Source: Bifidobacteriaceae bacterium (GTDB lineage: Bacteria > Actinomycetota > Actinomycetes > Actinomycetales > WQXJ01). From it: a DNA stretch of 64,000 nucleotides. Positions 54,515-64,000 of the stretch are shown here, piece after piece; position 1 is the first letter of the stretch, and each line of letters begins with the position of its first letter. Both the position numbers and the translations under genes were made by a program. Below the pieces are notes generated by a model. The model was given only the letters and a program-made list of their open reading frames with translations. It was not told the origin of the DNA and did not search any database. Location of the stretch: NCBI GenBank assembly GCA_031267825.1, contig JAIRYJ010000004.1:1-64000 (forward strand), read 5' to 3'.

Positions 54515-54868
54515 TCAGGCTGGCTGGCCGCGGCGGGCACGCAGCGCCGCTAAGGCTTCATCTAGCAGTAAAGCACCCTCAGATTCAGTCCGGCGTTCTT
54601 TAACGTAAGCCAAATGAGTCTTGTAAGGCTCATTGCGCGGCGGCGCTGGAGGATTCAACGGATCCATCCCGGCCGGGAAACCGCACCGTGGGCAATCCCA
54701 CAACCTGGGCAAAGTGGTGCCCGGATCGTCAGCGAAACTAGGGCGGGTCTCATGCCCGTTGGCGCACCAATACGACACCGTCACCCGCGGAGCGACTTCA
54801 CCGCGCTCCTCTTCACCCATTGGTCCCGCACCAACCCGCGAACCGCGAATCGCACTACCGCTTGCCAT
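54515..54868 (-). CDS. rbpA: RNA polymerase-binding protein RbpA
   Basis: Actinobacterial activator that binds sigma A and RNA polymerase and stabilises open promoter complexes. The 117-residue protein has the conserved opening MASGSAIRGSRVGAGPMGE (the basic linker), the zinc-ribbon region SYWCANGHET...DCPRCGFPAG and the sigma-interacting EPYKTHLAYVKERR. This gene is restricted to the phylum. It lies 36 bases after the secG gene. Confidence 0.97.
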   Translation of the reverse strand: MASGSAIRGSRVGAGPMGEEERGEVAPRVTVSYWCANGHETRPSFADDPGTTLPRLWDCPRCGFPAGMDPLNPPAPPRNEPYKTHLAYVKERRTESEGALLLDEALAALRARRGQPA

Positions 54869-54903
54869 GACACCAAACTCCCTGTGATCTACCGGCCGAA
54901 AAA

Positions 54904-55152
54904 CTATTGCGTCATCTTATGAATCCACGCCAGTAACAACACCGACACGATCCAAACGATTCCCACCACCACAGTCACACGATTGAGGTTCTTCTCAGCT
55001 ACGCCAGATGATCCGAGGTTGGAGGAGAAACCACCACCGAACATGTCCGACAAGCCGCCGCCCTTGCCTTTGTGCATCAGGATCAGCAAGATGAGGAAGG
55101 CGCTGGTCGCAACTAAGAGGACCTGCAGCACGATGGTTAACGCAGTAGTCAC
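54904..55152 (-). CDS. secG: Preprotein translocase subunit SecG
   Basis: Small SecYEG subunit that assists protein export. With the GTG at 55152 it has 82 residues: helix 1 (about 4-24), the Gly-rich loop GKGGGLSDMFGGGFSS and helix 2 (about 57-75). TAGGA lies nine bases before the GTG; a TTG at 55161 would add three residues. It follows tpiA by 11 bases, as in most actinobacteria (gap-pgk-tpiA-secG). Confidence 0.93.
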   Translation of the reverse strand: MTTALTIVLQVLLVATSAFLILLILMHKGKGGGLSDMFGGGFSSNLGSSGVAEKNLNRVTVVVGIVWIVSVLLLAWIHKMTQ

Positions 55153-55163
55153 GGCCGTCAATC

Positions 55164-55949
55164 CTACGCTATGTGCTCCGCGAAACGGCAGATCTTGGCG
55201 AACTCGGCCGGATCAAGTGAGGCTCCGCCAACTAACCCGCCGTCAACGTCAGCTTCAGCCATGATTGACGCCACGTTGGAGGCTTTGACTGACCCGCCGT
55301 AGAGGATCCGCATTTGCCAGGCGGCTTGGCGCCCGTAAAGTGAGGCCAACCGTTCACGGATAGCGCCACAAACTTCCTGTGCGTCGGCCGGTGTGGCCAC
55401 TTCCCCAGTGCCGATCGCCCAAATCGGTTCATAGGCGATCACCGCCCGGGGTGCCAAGTCTTGGGCCATCTCACCGAAGACAGCATCAATCTGGGCCAAG
55501 GTGTAAGCCACATGTTCACCTCTTTTTCGGATCGCCAGGGCTTCACCAACACAGACGATCGGTGTTATGCCAGATAGTACGGCCGCCATGGCTTTACCGC
55601 CAATCAGCTTGTCAGTTTCACCATGGAACTGGCGCCGTTCCGAATGCCCCACGACAACGTATTTACAGCCCAGTTTGACCAGCATGCGGGCTGAGATCTC
55701 GCCGGTGTAAGCGCCTGCCGGGTTGATTGAAACGTCTTGCCCCCCGTAAACAATAGACATCTTGTCAGCGTCAACCAGTGTTTGGACCGACCGCAGATCA
55801 GTGAACGGTGGTAGCACCGCCACTTCAACGGCATTGAAATCAAAATTGGCGTCTTGTAGGGCCCAGTGCAGGCGCTGGACTGTCGCGGTCGCCTCAAGAT
55901 GATCCAGGTTCATCTTCCAGTTGCCCGCCATCAAAGGGATTCGGCTCAT
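55164..55949 (-). CDS. tpiA: Triosephosphate isomerase
   Basis: Interconverts dihydroxyacetone phosphate and glyceraldehyde 3-phosphate. The 261-residue barrel starts MAGNWKMNL (catalytic Lys13 region), has His in VVGHSERRQ, catalytic Glu in AYEPIWAIGTG and the phosphate loop LYGGSVKASN. Complete. Co-transcribed with pgk (13 bases away). Confidence 0.97.
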   Translation of the reverse strand: MSRIPLMAGNWKMNLDHLEATATVQRLHWALQDANFDFNAVEVAVLPPFTDLRSVQTLVDADKMSIVYGGQDVSINPAGAYTGEISARMLVKLGCKYVVVGHSERRQFHGETDKLIGGKAMAAVLSGITPIVCVGEALAIRKRGEHVAYTLAQIDAVFGEMAQDLAPRAVIAYEPIWAIGTGEVATPADAQEVCGAIRERLASLYGRQAAWQMRILYGGSVKASNVASIMAEADVDGGLVGGASLDPAEFAKICRFAEHIA

Positions 55950-55961
55950 TTGAACAACTCC

Positions 55962-57170
55962 TCAATCCAGTTCAGGTTCGGAAAGTACGGCGATACCAGG
56001 TAATTCTTTACCTTCGAGGAGTTCAAGCGAAGCTCCACCGCCGGTTGAGATATGGCCAAACCCATCCTCTGGTAAGCCAAGCAGGCGAACAGCGGCGGCC
56101 GAGTCCCCGCCGCCAACAATTGAGAAACCATCCGAATCAACCATCGCTTGAGCTACGGCCCGCGTACCGGCAGCGAAAACTGGGAACTCAAAGACACCCA
56201 TCGGGCCGTTCCAGACGATCGTCTTGGCGTCACGAATGGCGGCCGCGAAGGTCCGGCGCGATTCAGGCCCAATGTCCAGACCCATCCAGTTCTCTGGAAT
56301 CGAATCGGCCGCCACATCGTAATGGGCCGCGTCAGCCGCGAACTTGTCCGCCACAACAATGTCTGACGGCAGAATAATTTCAACGCCTTTAGCGGTGGCG
56401 GTTTCTAGGTAGCCCCGAACAGTGTCGATTTGGCTGTCTTCAAGTAGTGACGTCCCAACCGGATAACCTTTGGCCGCCAAGAAGGTGTAAACCATGCCAC
56501 CGCCGATTATCAGCCCATCGGCTTTATCCAACAAGTTGGCGATCACGCCCAGCTTGTCTGACACCTTCGATCCGCCAAGCACCACCATGTAGGGGCTTTC
56601 CGGGTTGGTGGTCGCCCGGGTCAGAGCCGCCACCTCAGATAGCACCAAGCCGCCGGCGGCCGATGGCAGAATCTGGGCGATGTCGTAAACCGAGGCTTGT
56701 TTACGGTGAACCACTCCGAAACCATCTGATACGAAAGCGTCACCTAAGGTCGCTAGACGTTCAGCGAAACCCCGCCGGACAGAGTCCTCCTTGGCTGTCT
56801 CACCAGGGTTGAAGCGGACATTTTCAAGTAGCACCACGTCACCGTCACGGGCGGAGGCGACCCGTTCAGCCGCGATTGGCCCAACTGTGTCAGCCGCGAA
56901 AGCCACCTCTTGGCCAAGCAGCTCAGACAGTCGCAGCCCAACTGGTCGCAACGAATAGCGGGCTTCTGGTTCACCCTTCGGTCGGCCGAGGTGAGCTAAC
57001 ACAATGACCCGCGCACCGGCCCCAGTCAAACGGCTGATAGTTGGAACCGAGGCTCGCACCCGGCCGTCATCAGTGATGCGCTGGCCGTCAAGCGGCACAT
57101 TCAGGTCAGCCCGCAGTAAGACCCGCTTGCCGCGGATGTCACCGAGCGACTCAATTGTTCGTAATGCCAT
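55962..57170 (-). CDS. pgk: Phosphoglycerate kinase
   Basis: Makes ATP from 1,3-bisphosphoglycerate. The 402-residue protein has [10 protein letters not shown] near the N-terminus, the LAHLGRPKG basic patch, KVSDKLGVI and the C-terminal GGGDSAAAV nucleotide loop. Normal length. 91 bases separate it from gap. Confidence 0.97.
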   Translation of the reverse strand: MALRTIESLGDIRGKRVLLRADLNVPLDGQRITDDGRVRASVPTISRLTGAGARVIVLAHLGRPKGEPEARYSLRPVGLRLSELLGQEVAFAADTVGPIAAERVASARDGDVVLLENVRFNPGETAKEDSVRRGFAERLATLGDAFVSDGFGVVHRKQASVYDIAQILPSAAGGLVLSEVAALTRATTNPESPYMVVLGGSKVSDKLGVIANLLDKADGLIIGGGMVYTFLAAKGYPVGTSLLEDSQIDTVRGYLETATAKGVEIILPSDIVVADKFAADAAHYDVAADSIPENWMGLDIGPESRRTFAAAIRDAKTIVWNGPMGVFEFPVFAAGTRAVAQAMVDSDGFSIVGGGDSAAAVRLLGLPEDGFGHISTGGGASLELLEGKELPGIAVLSEPELD

Positions 57171-57261
57171 GGCGTTGTCCTCTCATTAATGGCTTTAACC
57201 AGCCGTCTGGCCGGCCCAGGCAGCTAATCGCCGGGGCCGACCAGACCAGACCGGCACAAGC

Positions 57262-58335
<1,074 letters not shown>

Positions 58336-58433
58336 CTAACGCCTTACCCTGAACTGGCGCCCGCCCGTTGGGCGACGCGCCACTACCGACCCTAGCACCA
58401 CTCAGCCTTGCCCACCCGACCTTAGGGCCCAGT

Positions 58434-58461
58434 GTTCACCTAACTAGCCGTGTTAGTGAAC
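58434..58461. terminator. Hairpin after whiA
   Basis: GTTCACCTAAC (58434-58444) pairs with GTTAGTGAAC (58452-58461), one bulged C, seven-base loop. It lies just beyond the whiA stop on the reverse strand. No T-run. Confidence 0.5.
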
Positions 58462-58492
58462 TAGCAGGTCAAGAGGTCTTTTCGGACAAGTC

Positions 58493-59473
58493 TCAAATGT
58501 CGTACAAGTCGATCGGTACGGCGGCTTCAGTCAAGTCCAAATCAAGCGCCGCCGCCCGCTTGTCAGCCATCGACAACAGGCGGCGAATCCTGCCGGCCAC
58601 AGCGTCCTTGGTTAGCGGAGGGTTGGCCAGTAAGCCAAGTTCTTCCAGGGAAGCCTCACGGTGAGCCAGCCGTAGCTCGGCCGCCTGCCGCAAATGATCT
58701 GGGATGTCATCACCCAAAATCTCGAAGGCCCGTTCAACCCGAGCCGCCGCCGCCACAGCGGCCCGGACAGAGCGGCGCATATTGGCGTCATCAAAATTAG
58801 CTAAACGCTGGCCCGTGCCAGTGCCTTGGCGCCGGAGGCGTCCCTCAGCCCAAGTGGCGGCGGCCCGCGGGGCGCCCATCCGGATCAGGATCAGTTCAAC
58901 GGCTTCCCCATCACGCACCACAGTGCGTTCAACACCACGTAGGTCACGTGACTTGGCGGCCACACCAAGGCGGCGGGCGGCTCCGACCAGAGCTAAGCCA
59001 GCTTCCGGGCCGGGCGCGATAATGTCGAGCGGTCCGGCCCGGCCCGGCTCAGCCAGCGACCCGCGAGCCAGGAAGGCGCCGCGCCAGGCCGCCCCGGCGC
59101 AACATTCCCCACCCGACACGATGCTCGGCGGCAAACCAAGGACAGGCCTGCCAAGCTGATCCAATAAGCCAGTTTGCCTGGCTAGCCGCTCGCCATCATG
59201 GGCGAACCGGACGTGGTAGCGGGTGCTGCGGCGCAACGCCCCACCCTGCACCAAGATGACCTCTGACCGGCCGCCGAAAAGTTCAAGCACGGTTTGGCGC
59301 AGCCGCCCGGCCGCCACCGAAGTGTCAAGTTCAGCTTCAACCACGATCCGGCCTTGGATGACGTGCAAGCCGCCGCCGAAACGCAAAACAGCGGCCGTCT
59401 CGGCTTTCCGGCAACACGGGGATGTGACCCTCAGACGCGCCAATTCCTGTTTGACTGCCTCTGTCAGACCCAT
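58493..59473 (-). CDS. whiA: DNA-binding protein WhiA
   Basis: Transcription factor that, with WhiB, starts sporulation septation in Streptomyces and is conserved in non-sporulating actinobacteria, where it affects cell division. The 326-residue protein has the LAGLIDADG-like domain derived from homing endonucleases and a C-terminal helix-turn-helix ([20 protein letters not shown]). It starts [14 protein letters not shown]. It follows yvcK with a 144-base gap, so it may have its own promoter. Confidence 0.95.
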   Translation of the reverse strand: MGLTEAVKQELARLRVTSPCCRKAETAAVLRFGGGLHVIQGRIVVEAELDTSVAAGRLRQTVLELFGGRSEVILVQGGALRRSTRYHVRFAHDGERLARQTGLLDQLGRPVLGLPPSIVSGGECCAGAAWRGAFLARGSLAEPGRAGPLDIIAPGPEAGLALVGAARRLGVAAKSRDLRGVERTVVRDGEAVELILIRMGAPRAAATWAEGRLRRQGTGTGQRLANFDDANMRRSVRAAVAAAARVERAFEILGDDIPDHLRQAAELRLAHREASLEELGLLANPPLTKDAVAGRIRRLLSMADKRAAALDLDLTEAAVPIDLYDI

Positions 59474-59617
59474 GGTGGCCGCTCCCTCATTTCAAAACCG
59501 TATCTGGCTAGCTGATAGCCCGGTGCGGCCAGTGAAAGGCTGGTAGAAGTGGGCGAGCCGCCCGGCGGGGCGGCGCCGAGCGGAAAGAAAACTGGCCGAT
59601 ACAAGATTCCTCGTATC

Positions 59618-60667
59618 CTAGCGGGCCGGCTGGCCTGTTATTGGAAGATCAGGTGGCTGGGCGGGTGGAAGACCAGGTGGCTGGGTGGGCGGCTCCTTAG
59701 GCGGCCTGTCCGAACCAAACAGGAAAGCTTCACGATAAGCCGCCGCCAACCGCAACGAATCATGGACCGCCTGCCTCGTGGCTTGACGCACCGGACGGAT
59801 CAGAAGCTGGCCGCCAACCCGGGCGACAGCGGCTTCCAACTCGGCCTGATCTTGGGCGGCCGACTCGTCGGCTATCACAACATCAAAAACCGCTCCCGGG
59901 GCGTAAGAACTGAGCGCATCCAAATGATCAGCCGCACTGTAACCACTGGTCTCCCCAGCCTGACCCTCCAGATTCAACGTCACACAACGACGCACCCCCG
60001 GAGCCAACAGAGCCTGCGCTAGGCGCGGTATCAGGAGATGCGGAATGACTGAGGTGTACCACGAACCAGGGCCAAAATTGACCCAATCGGCCTGCTCGAT
60101 CGCCTCAACCGCTTCAGCGCAAGCCGGCGGGTCCGGCGGTGTCAAACGGACGGCATCGACCTGGCCTAAAGCTTTAGCGACCCGGGCCTGTCCCCGAACT
60201 GAGGTGTGCCACGGTTTGCCGTCAACCAAACGGGTAATGTCCGCTTCAACATCCAACGGAACCGAAGACATCGGCAAAACCCGTCCAGTCGCACCCACCA
60301 GCTTGGCCACCAGGTCAAGGCCGGCCGCCGGATCACCGGCCCACATTTCCCACAAACCAACTATCAACAAGTTGCCAAGCGCGTGGCCAGCCAACGGCCC
60401 GTCACCACCGAACCGGTGCTGAAGGACGTCACGCCAAGTCACGCCCCATTCGTCATGACCAGACAAAGCAGCCAGCGCCATGCGCAGATCACCTGGTGGC
60501 AAACAGTTGAACTGGTCCCGTAAACGCCCTGATGAACCTCCCGAATCGGCCACTGTGACAACCGCGGTTAGGGCCGGGGTGACATGGCGTAAAGCCCGCA
60601 AAGCGGCCGCCAAACCGTGACCGCCGCCCAACGCCACCACCTTCGGTGGCCGGTTCCGTCCGCTCAC
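59618..60667 (-). CDS. yvcK: Gluconeogenesis factor YvcK/CofD-like (UDP-GlcNAc-binding)
   Basis: Binds UDP-sugars and supports cell wall precursor supply and growth on gluconeogenic carbon. The 349-residue protein has VVALGGGHGLAAALRAL at the N-terminus, ADSGGSSGRLR and the NFGPGSWYTSVIPHL signature. Its last 30 residues are a Pro-rich PPTQPPGLPPAQPP tail not needed for the fold. GTG start overlapping rapZ by GTGA. Confidence 0.95.
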   Translation of the reverse strand: MSGRNRPPKVVALGGGHGLAAALRALRHVTPALTAVVTVADSGGSSGRLRDQFNCLPPGDLRMALAALSGHDEWGVTWRDVLQHRFGGDGPLAGHALGNLLIVGLWEMWAGDPAAGLDLVAKLVGATGRVLPMSSVPLDVEADITRLVDGKPWHTSVRGQARVAKALGQVDAVRLTPPDPPACAEAVEAIEQADWVNFGPGSWYTSVIPHLLIPRLAQALLAPGVRRCVTLNLEGQAGETSGYSAADHLDALSSYAPGAVFDVVIADESAAQDQAELEAAVARVGGQLLIRPVRQATRQAVHDSLRLAAAYREAFLFGSDRPPKEPPTQPPGLPPAQPPDLPITGQPAR

Positions 60668-61596
60668 TCCCGGCCAACGTCCCGGTGTGAAGCCCGCGCC
60701 CGGACACCTTCGTCACGCAGTAAAGCGGTCAACGCTTCAGCCATGGCGACTGACCGGTGCTTACCGCCAGTGCAACCGATCGCCACCGACAGGTGATGTT
60801 TACGTTGTTCTTTGAACCCATCCAAAGCGATCATCAGGCCTGCGACATAGTTCTTGAGGAATAACTGAGCCTGGCCCGACGCCATGACATAGTCACGGAC
60901 CGCCGGGTCAAGCCCAGTCAAGTGACGTAGCTCGTCAACCCAGTAGGGGTTGGCTAAGAACCGGACATCAACGATCTCGGAGGCGTCAGCCGGTTGACCG
61001 TATTTATAACCGAATGATGACACCGTCACCGTGACTTCTTCGGTCCGGTTGGGGTCAGCTATGGCCGCCATGTGGGCGGCCAGTTCATGGGCTGAGAAAG
61101 CTGAGGTGTCGATTAAGTCATCAGCTTGCTGGCGCAGATCGGCCAACAGTTGACGTTCACGGGTGATCCCTGTCAGGACCGTGCCGGAACCTTGCAGCGG
61201 GTGTGGGCGGCGGACAGCCTCATAGCGCCGGATTAGTTCGCCGTCCGACGCGTCAAGAAACAAGATGCGATGATCTGTGCCTTTGTCTCTTAGGGCGGTC
61301 AACGCACCCATCAAAGTGCGGAAAAACTCACCTGAACGGACATCGACCACGACGGCTAGTTTGTGCACCCCGCCACCGTAAGGTGTCATCATGCCGGCCA
61401 GCGGTTCGATCATTTGGGGTGGCAGATTATCAACCACATACCAGCCCAAATCTTCCAGCACACCGGCGGCTTGGGTCCGCCCAGCACCAGACATGCCGGT
61501 GATGACGAGGACTTCGCCACGTCCTGTCACGCTAGCTAAAGCATCAGCCATCGGTATGCCGGACGGAAAAGTCGGCGCCTCAGTTTGGTCGGTCAT
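60664..61596 (-). CDS. rapZ: RNase adapter protein RapZ
   Basis: RapZ-family P-loop protein; in E. coli RapZ guides RNase E to the sRNA GlmZ, in actinobacteria its partner is unclear. The 310-residue protein has the P-loop [12 protein letters not shown], with Arg in place of the usual Lys as in relatives, and the C-terminal [15 protein letters not shown]. The first 15 residues are an extension. Overlaps uvrC by ATGA. The uvrC-rapZ-yvcK-whiA order is classical for Gram-positive bacteria. Confidence 0.95.
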   Translation of the reverse strand: MTDQTEAPTFPSGIPMADALASVTGRGEVLVITGMSGAGRTQAAGVLEDLGWYVVDNLPPQMIEPLAGMMTPYGGGVHKLAVVVDVRSGEFFRTLMGALTALRDKGTDHRILFLDASDGELIRRYEAVRRPHPLQGSGTVLTGITRERQLLADLRQQADDLIDTSAFSAHELAAHMAAIADPNRTEEVTVTVSSFGYKYGQPADASEIVDVRFLANPYWVDELRHLTGLDPAVRDYVMASGQAQLFLKNYVAGLMIALDGFKEQRKHHLSVAIGCTGGKHRSVAMAEALTALLRDEGVRARASHRDVGRE

Positions 61597-63584
61597 TGGC
61601 TCATTTTCTCATCAGGGGCAAGTTCTTCCGCGCCAGCCGCCGGTCCAGTGGGCCGATCTTTGAGTTGTAGGTGTCGCTTGATCCTGTCAGCCAAAGCCGG
61701 TCCGATGCCGTCCGTTTGGGTAAGTTCAGCGGCTGTGGCTTGGCGTATCCGTTTGACCGAACCGAACCGTTTCAACAGTGCCCGCTGTTTGGCTTGGCCC
61801 AGTCCCGGCACCTCATCTAAAACTGAGCCAGTCATGGCTTTGGCACGGCGTTTGCGGTGCGCTCCGATGGCGAAACGGTGCGCCTCATCACGTACCCGCT
61901 GCAACAAATACAGTCCCTCAGAGCCGCGAGCCAAAATAACTGGGAAAACCTCACCTGGCAGCCAGACTTCTTCAAGACGTTTGGCCAGGCCAATCAGCGC
62001 CACACCGGTCACGCCGAGGTCCGCTAGAACCTTGGCGGCGGCACCAGCTTGAGCCGCCCCACCATCAACCACCAGCAGGTTAGGTGGGTAAGCGAAATGG
62101 CGCCGGGACGGCCTTGACGGGCTGGAACCCCCAACTTGCTGGGCGCTGGAAAGCTGACCGTCGAGCGGATCTGGGAAGTCGGCATCGGGCACCTCTGAAT
62201 GTTTGAAACGCCTAGTCAACACCTCAGCGATGGCCGCTGTGTCATCTGCCGCCCCAAGGCCATCCGGGCCGCGCAGATTGAAGCGGCGGTACTCCACCTT
62301 GCGTGCCAAACCATCCTCAAAAACAACCATCGAACCGACCTGGAAGGTGCCGCCAGTGTGGGAAATGTCGTAACACTCGATCCGCAACGGAGCATCATCT
62401 AGGTCGAGCGCCTCCTGCAAGTCCTGTAACGCCTGCGACCGGCTGGTCAAATCCGAACTCCGCCGCGCCTTATGCAAGGCCAAAGACTGTTCGGCGTTGA
62501 CCGCCAGGGTGGCCGCCAGGGCACGCTTGTCGCCGCGCCTCGGCACCCGCACATCAACCGGGCCACCGCGTTGAATCCGTAACAAAGCGGTCAGTTCATC
62601 CAAACCGGCGGGCAGGGCTGGGACGAGGATTTCACGGGGCACATCGGACGATTCGCCGTAAACCGTTAACAGCAAAGACGCCACCAATTCGCTCAAGGTC
62701 AAGTCTTCGACCTTTTCAACTATCCAGCCGCGTTGACCGGAGATACGTCCCCGGCGCACCATGAAAACCTGAATAGCCGCTTCAAGGTCATCTTCCGCCA
62801 AGGCGTAAACGTCAGCCTCAGTCCTGTCCGGCAGGACAACCACGTTACGCTCAATGACGCGTGACAAGGCGGCGGCATCGTCCCTTAGGCGGGCGGCTCG
62901 TTCAAAATCCTCAAGTTCGGCCGCTTGGCGCATCGCCCGCTCTATACCCTCAAGGAACCGCCCGGTGTCACCGTCTAAGAACGCCATGAAATCATCGACT
63001 ATTCGGCGGTGTTCTTCCGGCGTCACCCGTCCAACACACGGTGCTGAACATTTATCAATGTATCCCCGTAAACAAGCTCTACCCTGCTGCCGGTAACGTT
63101 GAAAAACGGTTGTTGAACAGGTTCGCAGCGGGAACACTGGGGTCAGCAGGTCAAGTGTTTCGCGGATCGCCCAAGCCTGACCGAACGGCCCGTAATACCT
63201 CACGCCTTTTCGTTTGGCGCCGCGCATGACCAGCGCCCGAGGGTATTCCTCGGCCACTGTGATAGCCAGATAGGGGTAGGACTTATCGTCACGGTATTTG
63301 ACGTTGAAGCGCGGTTCGAACCGCTTAATCCAGGCGTATTCCAAGGACAAGGCTTCAACCTCAGTCCCGACCACAGTCCATTCGACTGACGCCGCACTGG
63401 TGACCATCCGCCTGGTGCGTGGCGCCAACGATTCGACTGGTTGAAAATAGTTGCTCAGGCGGGCCCGCAGGTTCTTGGCTTTACCGACGTAAATCACCCG
63501 GCCGTAGGCGTCACGGAACTTGTAGACCCCTGGATTCAGCGGCACAGTCCCCGACTCAGGTTTATAGGTGCTCGGATCAGCCAC
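61593..63584 (-). CDS. uvrC: UvrABC excinuclease subunit C
   Basis: Makes both incisions at DNA lesions in nucleotide excision repair. The 663-residue protein has the GIY-YIG domain (NPGVYKFRD...[14 protein letters not shown], about 17-45), a cysteine cluster (Cys156, 171, 179, 183), the UVR motif that contacts UvrB (about 206-240), the RNase H-like 5' nuclease domain with [19 protein letters not shown] and LLVVDGG, and C-terminal helix-hairpin-helix motifs ([28 protein letters not shown]). A Ser-rich insertion lies near residue 470. First gene of its operon. Confidence 0.97.
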   Translation of the reverse strand: MADPSTYKPESGTVPLNPGVYKFRDAYGRVIYVGKAKNLRARLSNYFQPVESLAPRTRRMVTSAASVEWTVVGTEVEALSLEYAWIKRFEPRFNVKYRDDKSYPYLAITVAEEYPRALVMRGAKRKGVRYYGPFGQAWAIRETLDLLTPVFPLRTCSTTVFQRYRQQGRACLRGYIDKCSAPCVGRVTPEEHRRIVDDFMAFLDGDTGRFLEGIERAMRQAAELEDFERAARLRDDAAALSRVIERNVVVLPDRTEADVYALAEDDLEAAIQVFMVRRGRISGQRGWIVEKVEDLTLSELVASLLLTVYGESSDVPREILVPALPAGLDELTALLRIQRGGPVDVRVPRRGDKRALAATLAVNAEQSLALHKARRSSDLTSRSQALQDLQEALDLDDAPLRIECYDISHTGGTFQVGSMVVFEDGLARKVEYRRFNLRGPDGLGAADDTAAIAEVLTRRFKHSEVPDADFPDPLDGQLSSAQQVGGSSPSRPSRRHFAYPPNLLVVDGGAAQAGAAAKVLADLGVTGVALIGLAKRLEEVWLPGEVFPVILARGSEGLYLLQRVRDEAHRFAIGAHRKRRAKAMTGSVLDEVPGLGQAKQRALLKRFGSVKRIRQATAAELTQTDGIGPALADRIKRHLQLKDRPTGPAAGAEELAPDEKMSQ

Positions 63585-63617
63585 GCCTTCTACGCTAGCG
63601 GGCCGCGGCTTGTGCTG

Positions 63618-63750
63618 CGGCTTGTGCCGGGGCTGGTTGGCTGGGTCCGGCCGGGCTTGGCGTGGCTCGGCGGCCCGGCTTGTGCCAGGGCTGGCTGGCT
63701 GGGTCCGGCCGGGCTTGGCGTGGCTCGGCGGCCCGGCTTGAGCCAGGCCT
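63618..63750. repeat. 58-base tandem repeat, two copies and a partial third
   Basis: Copies begin at 63618, 63676 and 63734 with CGGCTTGTGCC (TGAGCC in the third) and share GGCTGGGTCCGGCCGGGCTT followed by GGCGTGGCTCGGCGGCC. A shorter copy of GCGGCTTGTGC precedes at 63606. The unit is GC-rich, GT-biased on this strand and not a multiple of three. Confidence 0.9.
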
Positions 63751-63881
63751 TTCCGCTATCAGCGCAGAACGGCTCTGGCTTGAGCCCGGCACCGCGGTCA
63801 CCTGTGAAGATGCGGTGAGGATAGGTTTTCAAATTACCTCTGGCGCTGAGGTTAGGCCTTAAGCTATGGTCAGAGATGCGC

Positions 63882-63901
63882 CCGGGACAGGCGAGTCCCG
63901 G
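63882..63901 (+). promoter_or_regulatory. Leader hairpin before the forward gene
   Basis: CCGGGAC (63882-63888) and GTCCCGG (63895-63901) form a seven-base stem with a six-base loop, 48 bases before the ATG at 63949. It could be part of the 5' leader. I compared it with the c-di-AMP (ydaO) class and could not support that. Confidence 0.35.
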
Positions 63902-63948
63902 TAACGTACTGGCGGTTAGCACAAACGAGGCGAGGAAACTCTCAATTT

Positions 63949-64000
63949 ATGCTTGATCAACCAGGTCCGTCTGCGCCGCTGACCCGTCGGCAGCTCAGGC
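63949..64000 (+). CDS. 5' end of a forward-strand gene cut by the window end
   Basis: ATG at 63949 opens MLDQPGPSAPLTRRQLR and runs to the edge without a stop. GAGG sites lie about 15 and 20 bases upstream. Proteins that begin with a Pro-rich stretch and LTRRQLR are common among actinobacterial exported or membrane proteins, but too little is visible to say more. Confidence 0.5.
   Translation, partial: MLDQPGPSAPLTRRQLR

Larger units (their letters stand above)
63585..63948. other. Gap between uvrC and the forward gene at the window end
   Basis: Holds the uvrC promoter side, a 58-base tandem repeat (63618-63750), and a perfect hairpin at 63882-63901 (CCGGGAC/GTCCCGG). No coding frame is convincing; the repeat period is not a multiple of three. 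Confidence 0.7.

Noticed and set aside
63590-63922. Reverse 110-residue frame through the 58-base repeat
   Set aside because: The repeat period is not a multiple of three and the frame gives no conserved protein.
63840-63948. Possible ydaO-type c-di-AMP riboswitch before the last gene
   Set aside because: A hairpin is present, but the conserved GGGGUGAA-type and downstream elements of that class are not visible.

Overview
The window reads as chromosomal DNA of a GC-rich Gram-positive actinobacterium. The support is the gene set: RNA polymerase-binding protein RbpA, WhiA, a pyrophosphate-dependent phosphofructokinase, a zinc-less ribosomal protein S4, a bifunctional PyrR, and the conserved actinobacterial order alaS / small membrane proteins / rpsD. 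GTG and TTG starts are common and many genes overlap by 4 bases (ATGA or GTGA). I cannot place it below phylum level.

Layout. 1-512: a short type I-E-like CRISPR array (seven 28-base repeats, 61-base period) whose cas genes are not in the window. 513-1384: a gene-poor stretch with a 21-base tandem repeat. 1385-6749: a tightly overlapping reverse operon, MoxR ATPase / DUF58 / DUF4381-like / double-VWA protein / TPR protein. 6837-21058: assorted metabolism (hotdog thioesterase, aminotransferase, Ogt, DMT transporter, PPi-PFK, PlsC, leuA, PQ-loop protein, ROK kinase, DUF885 protein, hydrolase). leuA is preceded by a leucine leader peptide and a terminator hairpin. 21120-28097: the heat-shock/translation block hrcA-dnaJ-rsmE-HIT-phoH-ybeY-CBS-era. 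28224-36959: the only long forward-strand block, an apparent sugar or polyol catabolic island (DeoC-like aldolase, HAD phosphatase, FGGY kinase, aldo/keto reductase, glycerol-dehydrogenase-like enzyme, DUF1097 membrane protein, GntR/HutC regulator, divergent transaldolase-like protein). 37107-42157: efp-nusB-pyrR-pyrB-pyrC-carA, with no carB after carA. 42256-44088: acyl-CoA synthetase. 44069-53060: alaS-ruvX-mltG-aroE-aroC-aroK-aroB-aroQ. 53072-54868: DUF6167-like, DUF948, rpsD, rbpA. 54904-58269: gap-pgk-tpiA-secG. 58493-63584: uvrC-rapZ-yvcK-whiA. 63585-64000: 58-base tandem repeats and the first codons of a forward gene.

How the genes work together. Lower glycolysis (gap, pgk, tpiA) and a reversible PPi-dependent PFK give the central carbon route. 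The sugar island would feed it through an aldolase and a transaldolase-like enzyme. It looks controlled by its own GntR repressor: GTNTANAC-type half-sites lie before the first gene and before the divergent transaldolase-like gene. Five of the seven shikimate-pathway enzymes lie in one run. De novo pyrimidine genes are led by pyrR, whose ribosome binding site sits in a PyrR-type RNA hairpin.

The most interesting items are the sugar island with its divergent transaldolase-like protein and shared operator, the leuA attenuator, the PyrR hairpin, the duplicated CRISPR spacer, and the pyr operon that stops at carA where the island begins. No mobile element, tRNA or rRNA gene was recognised.
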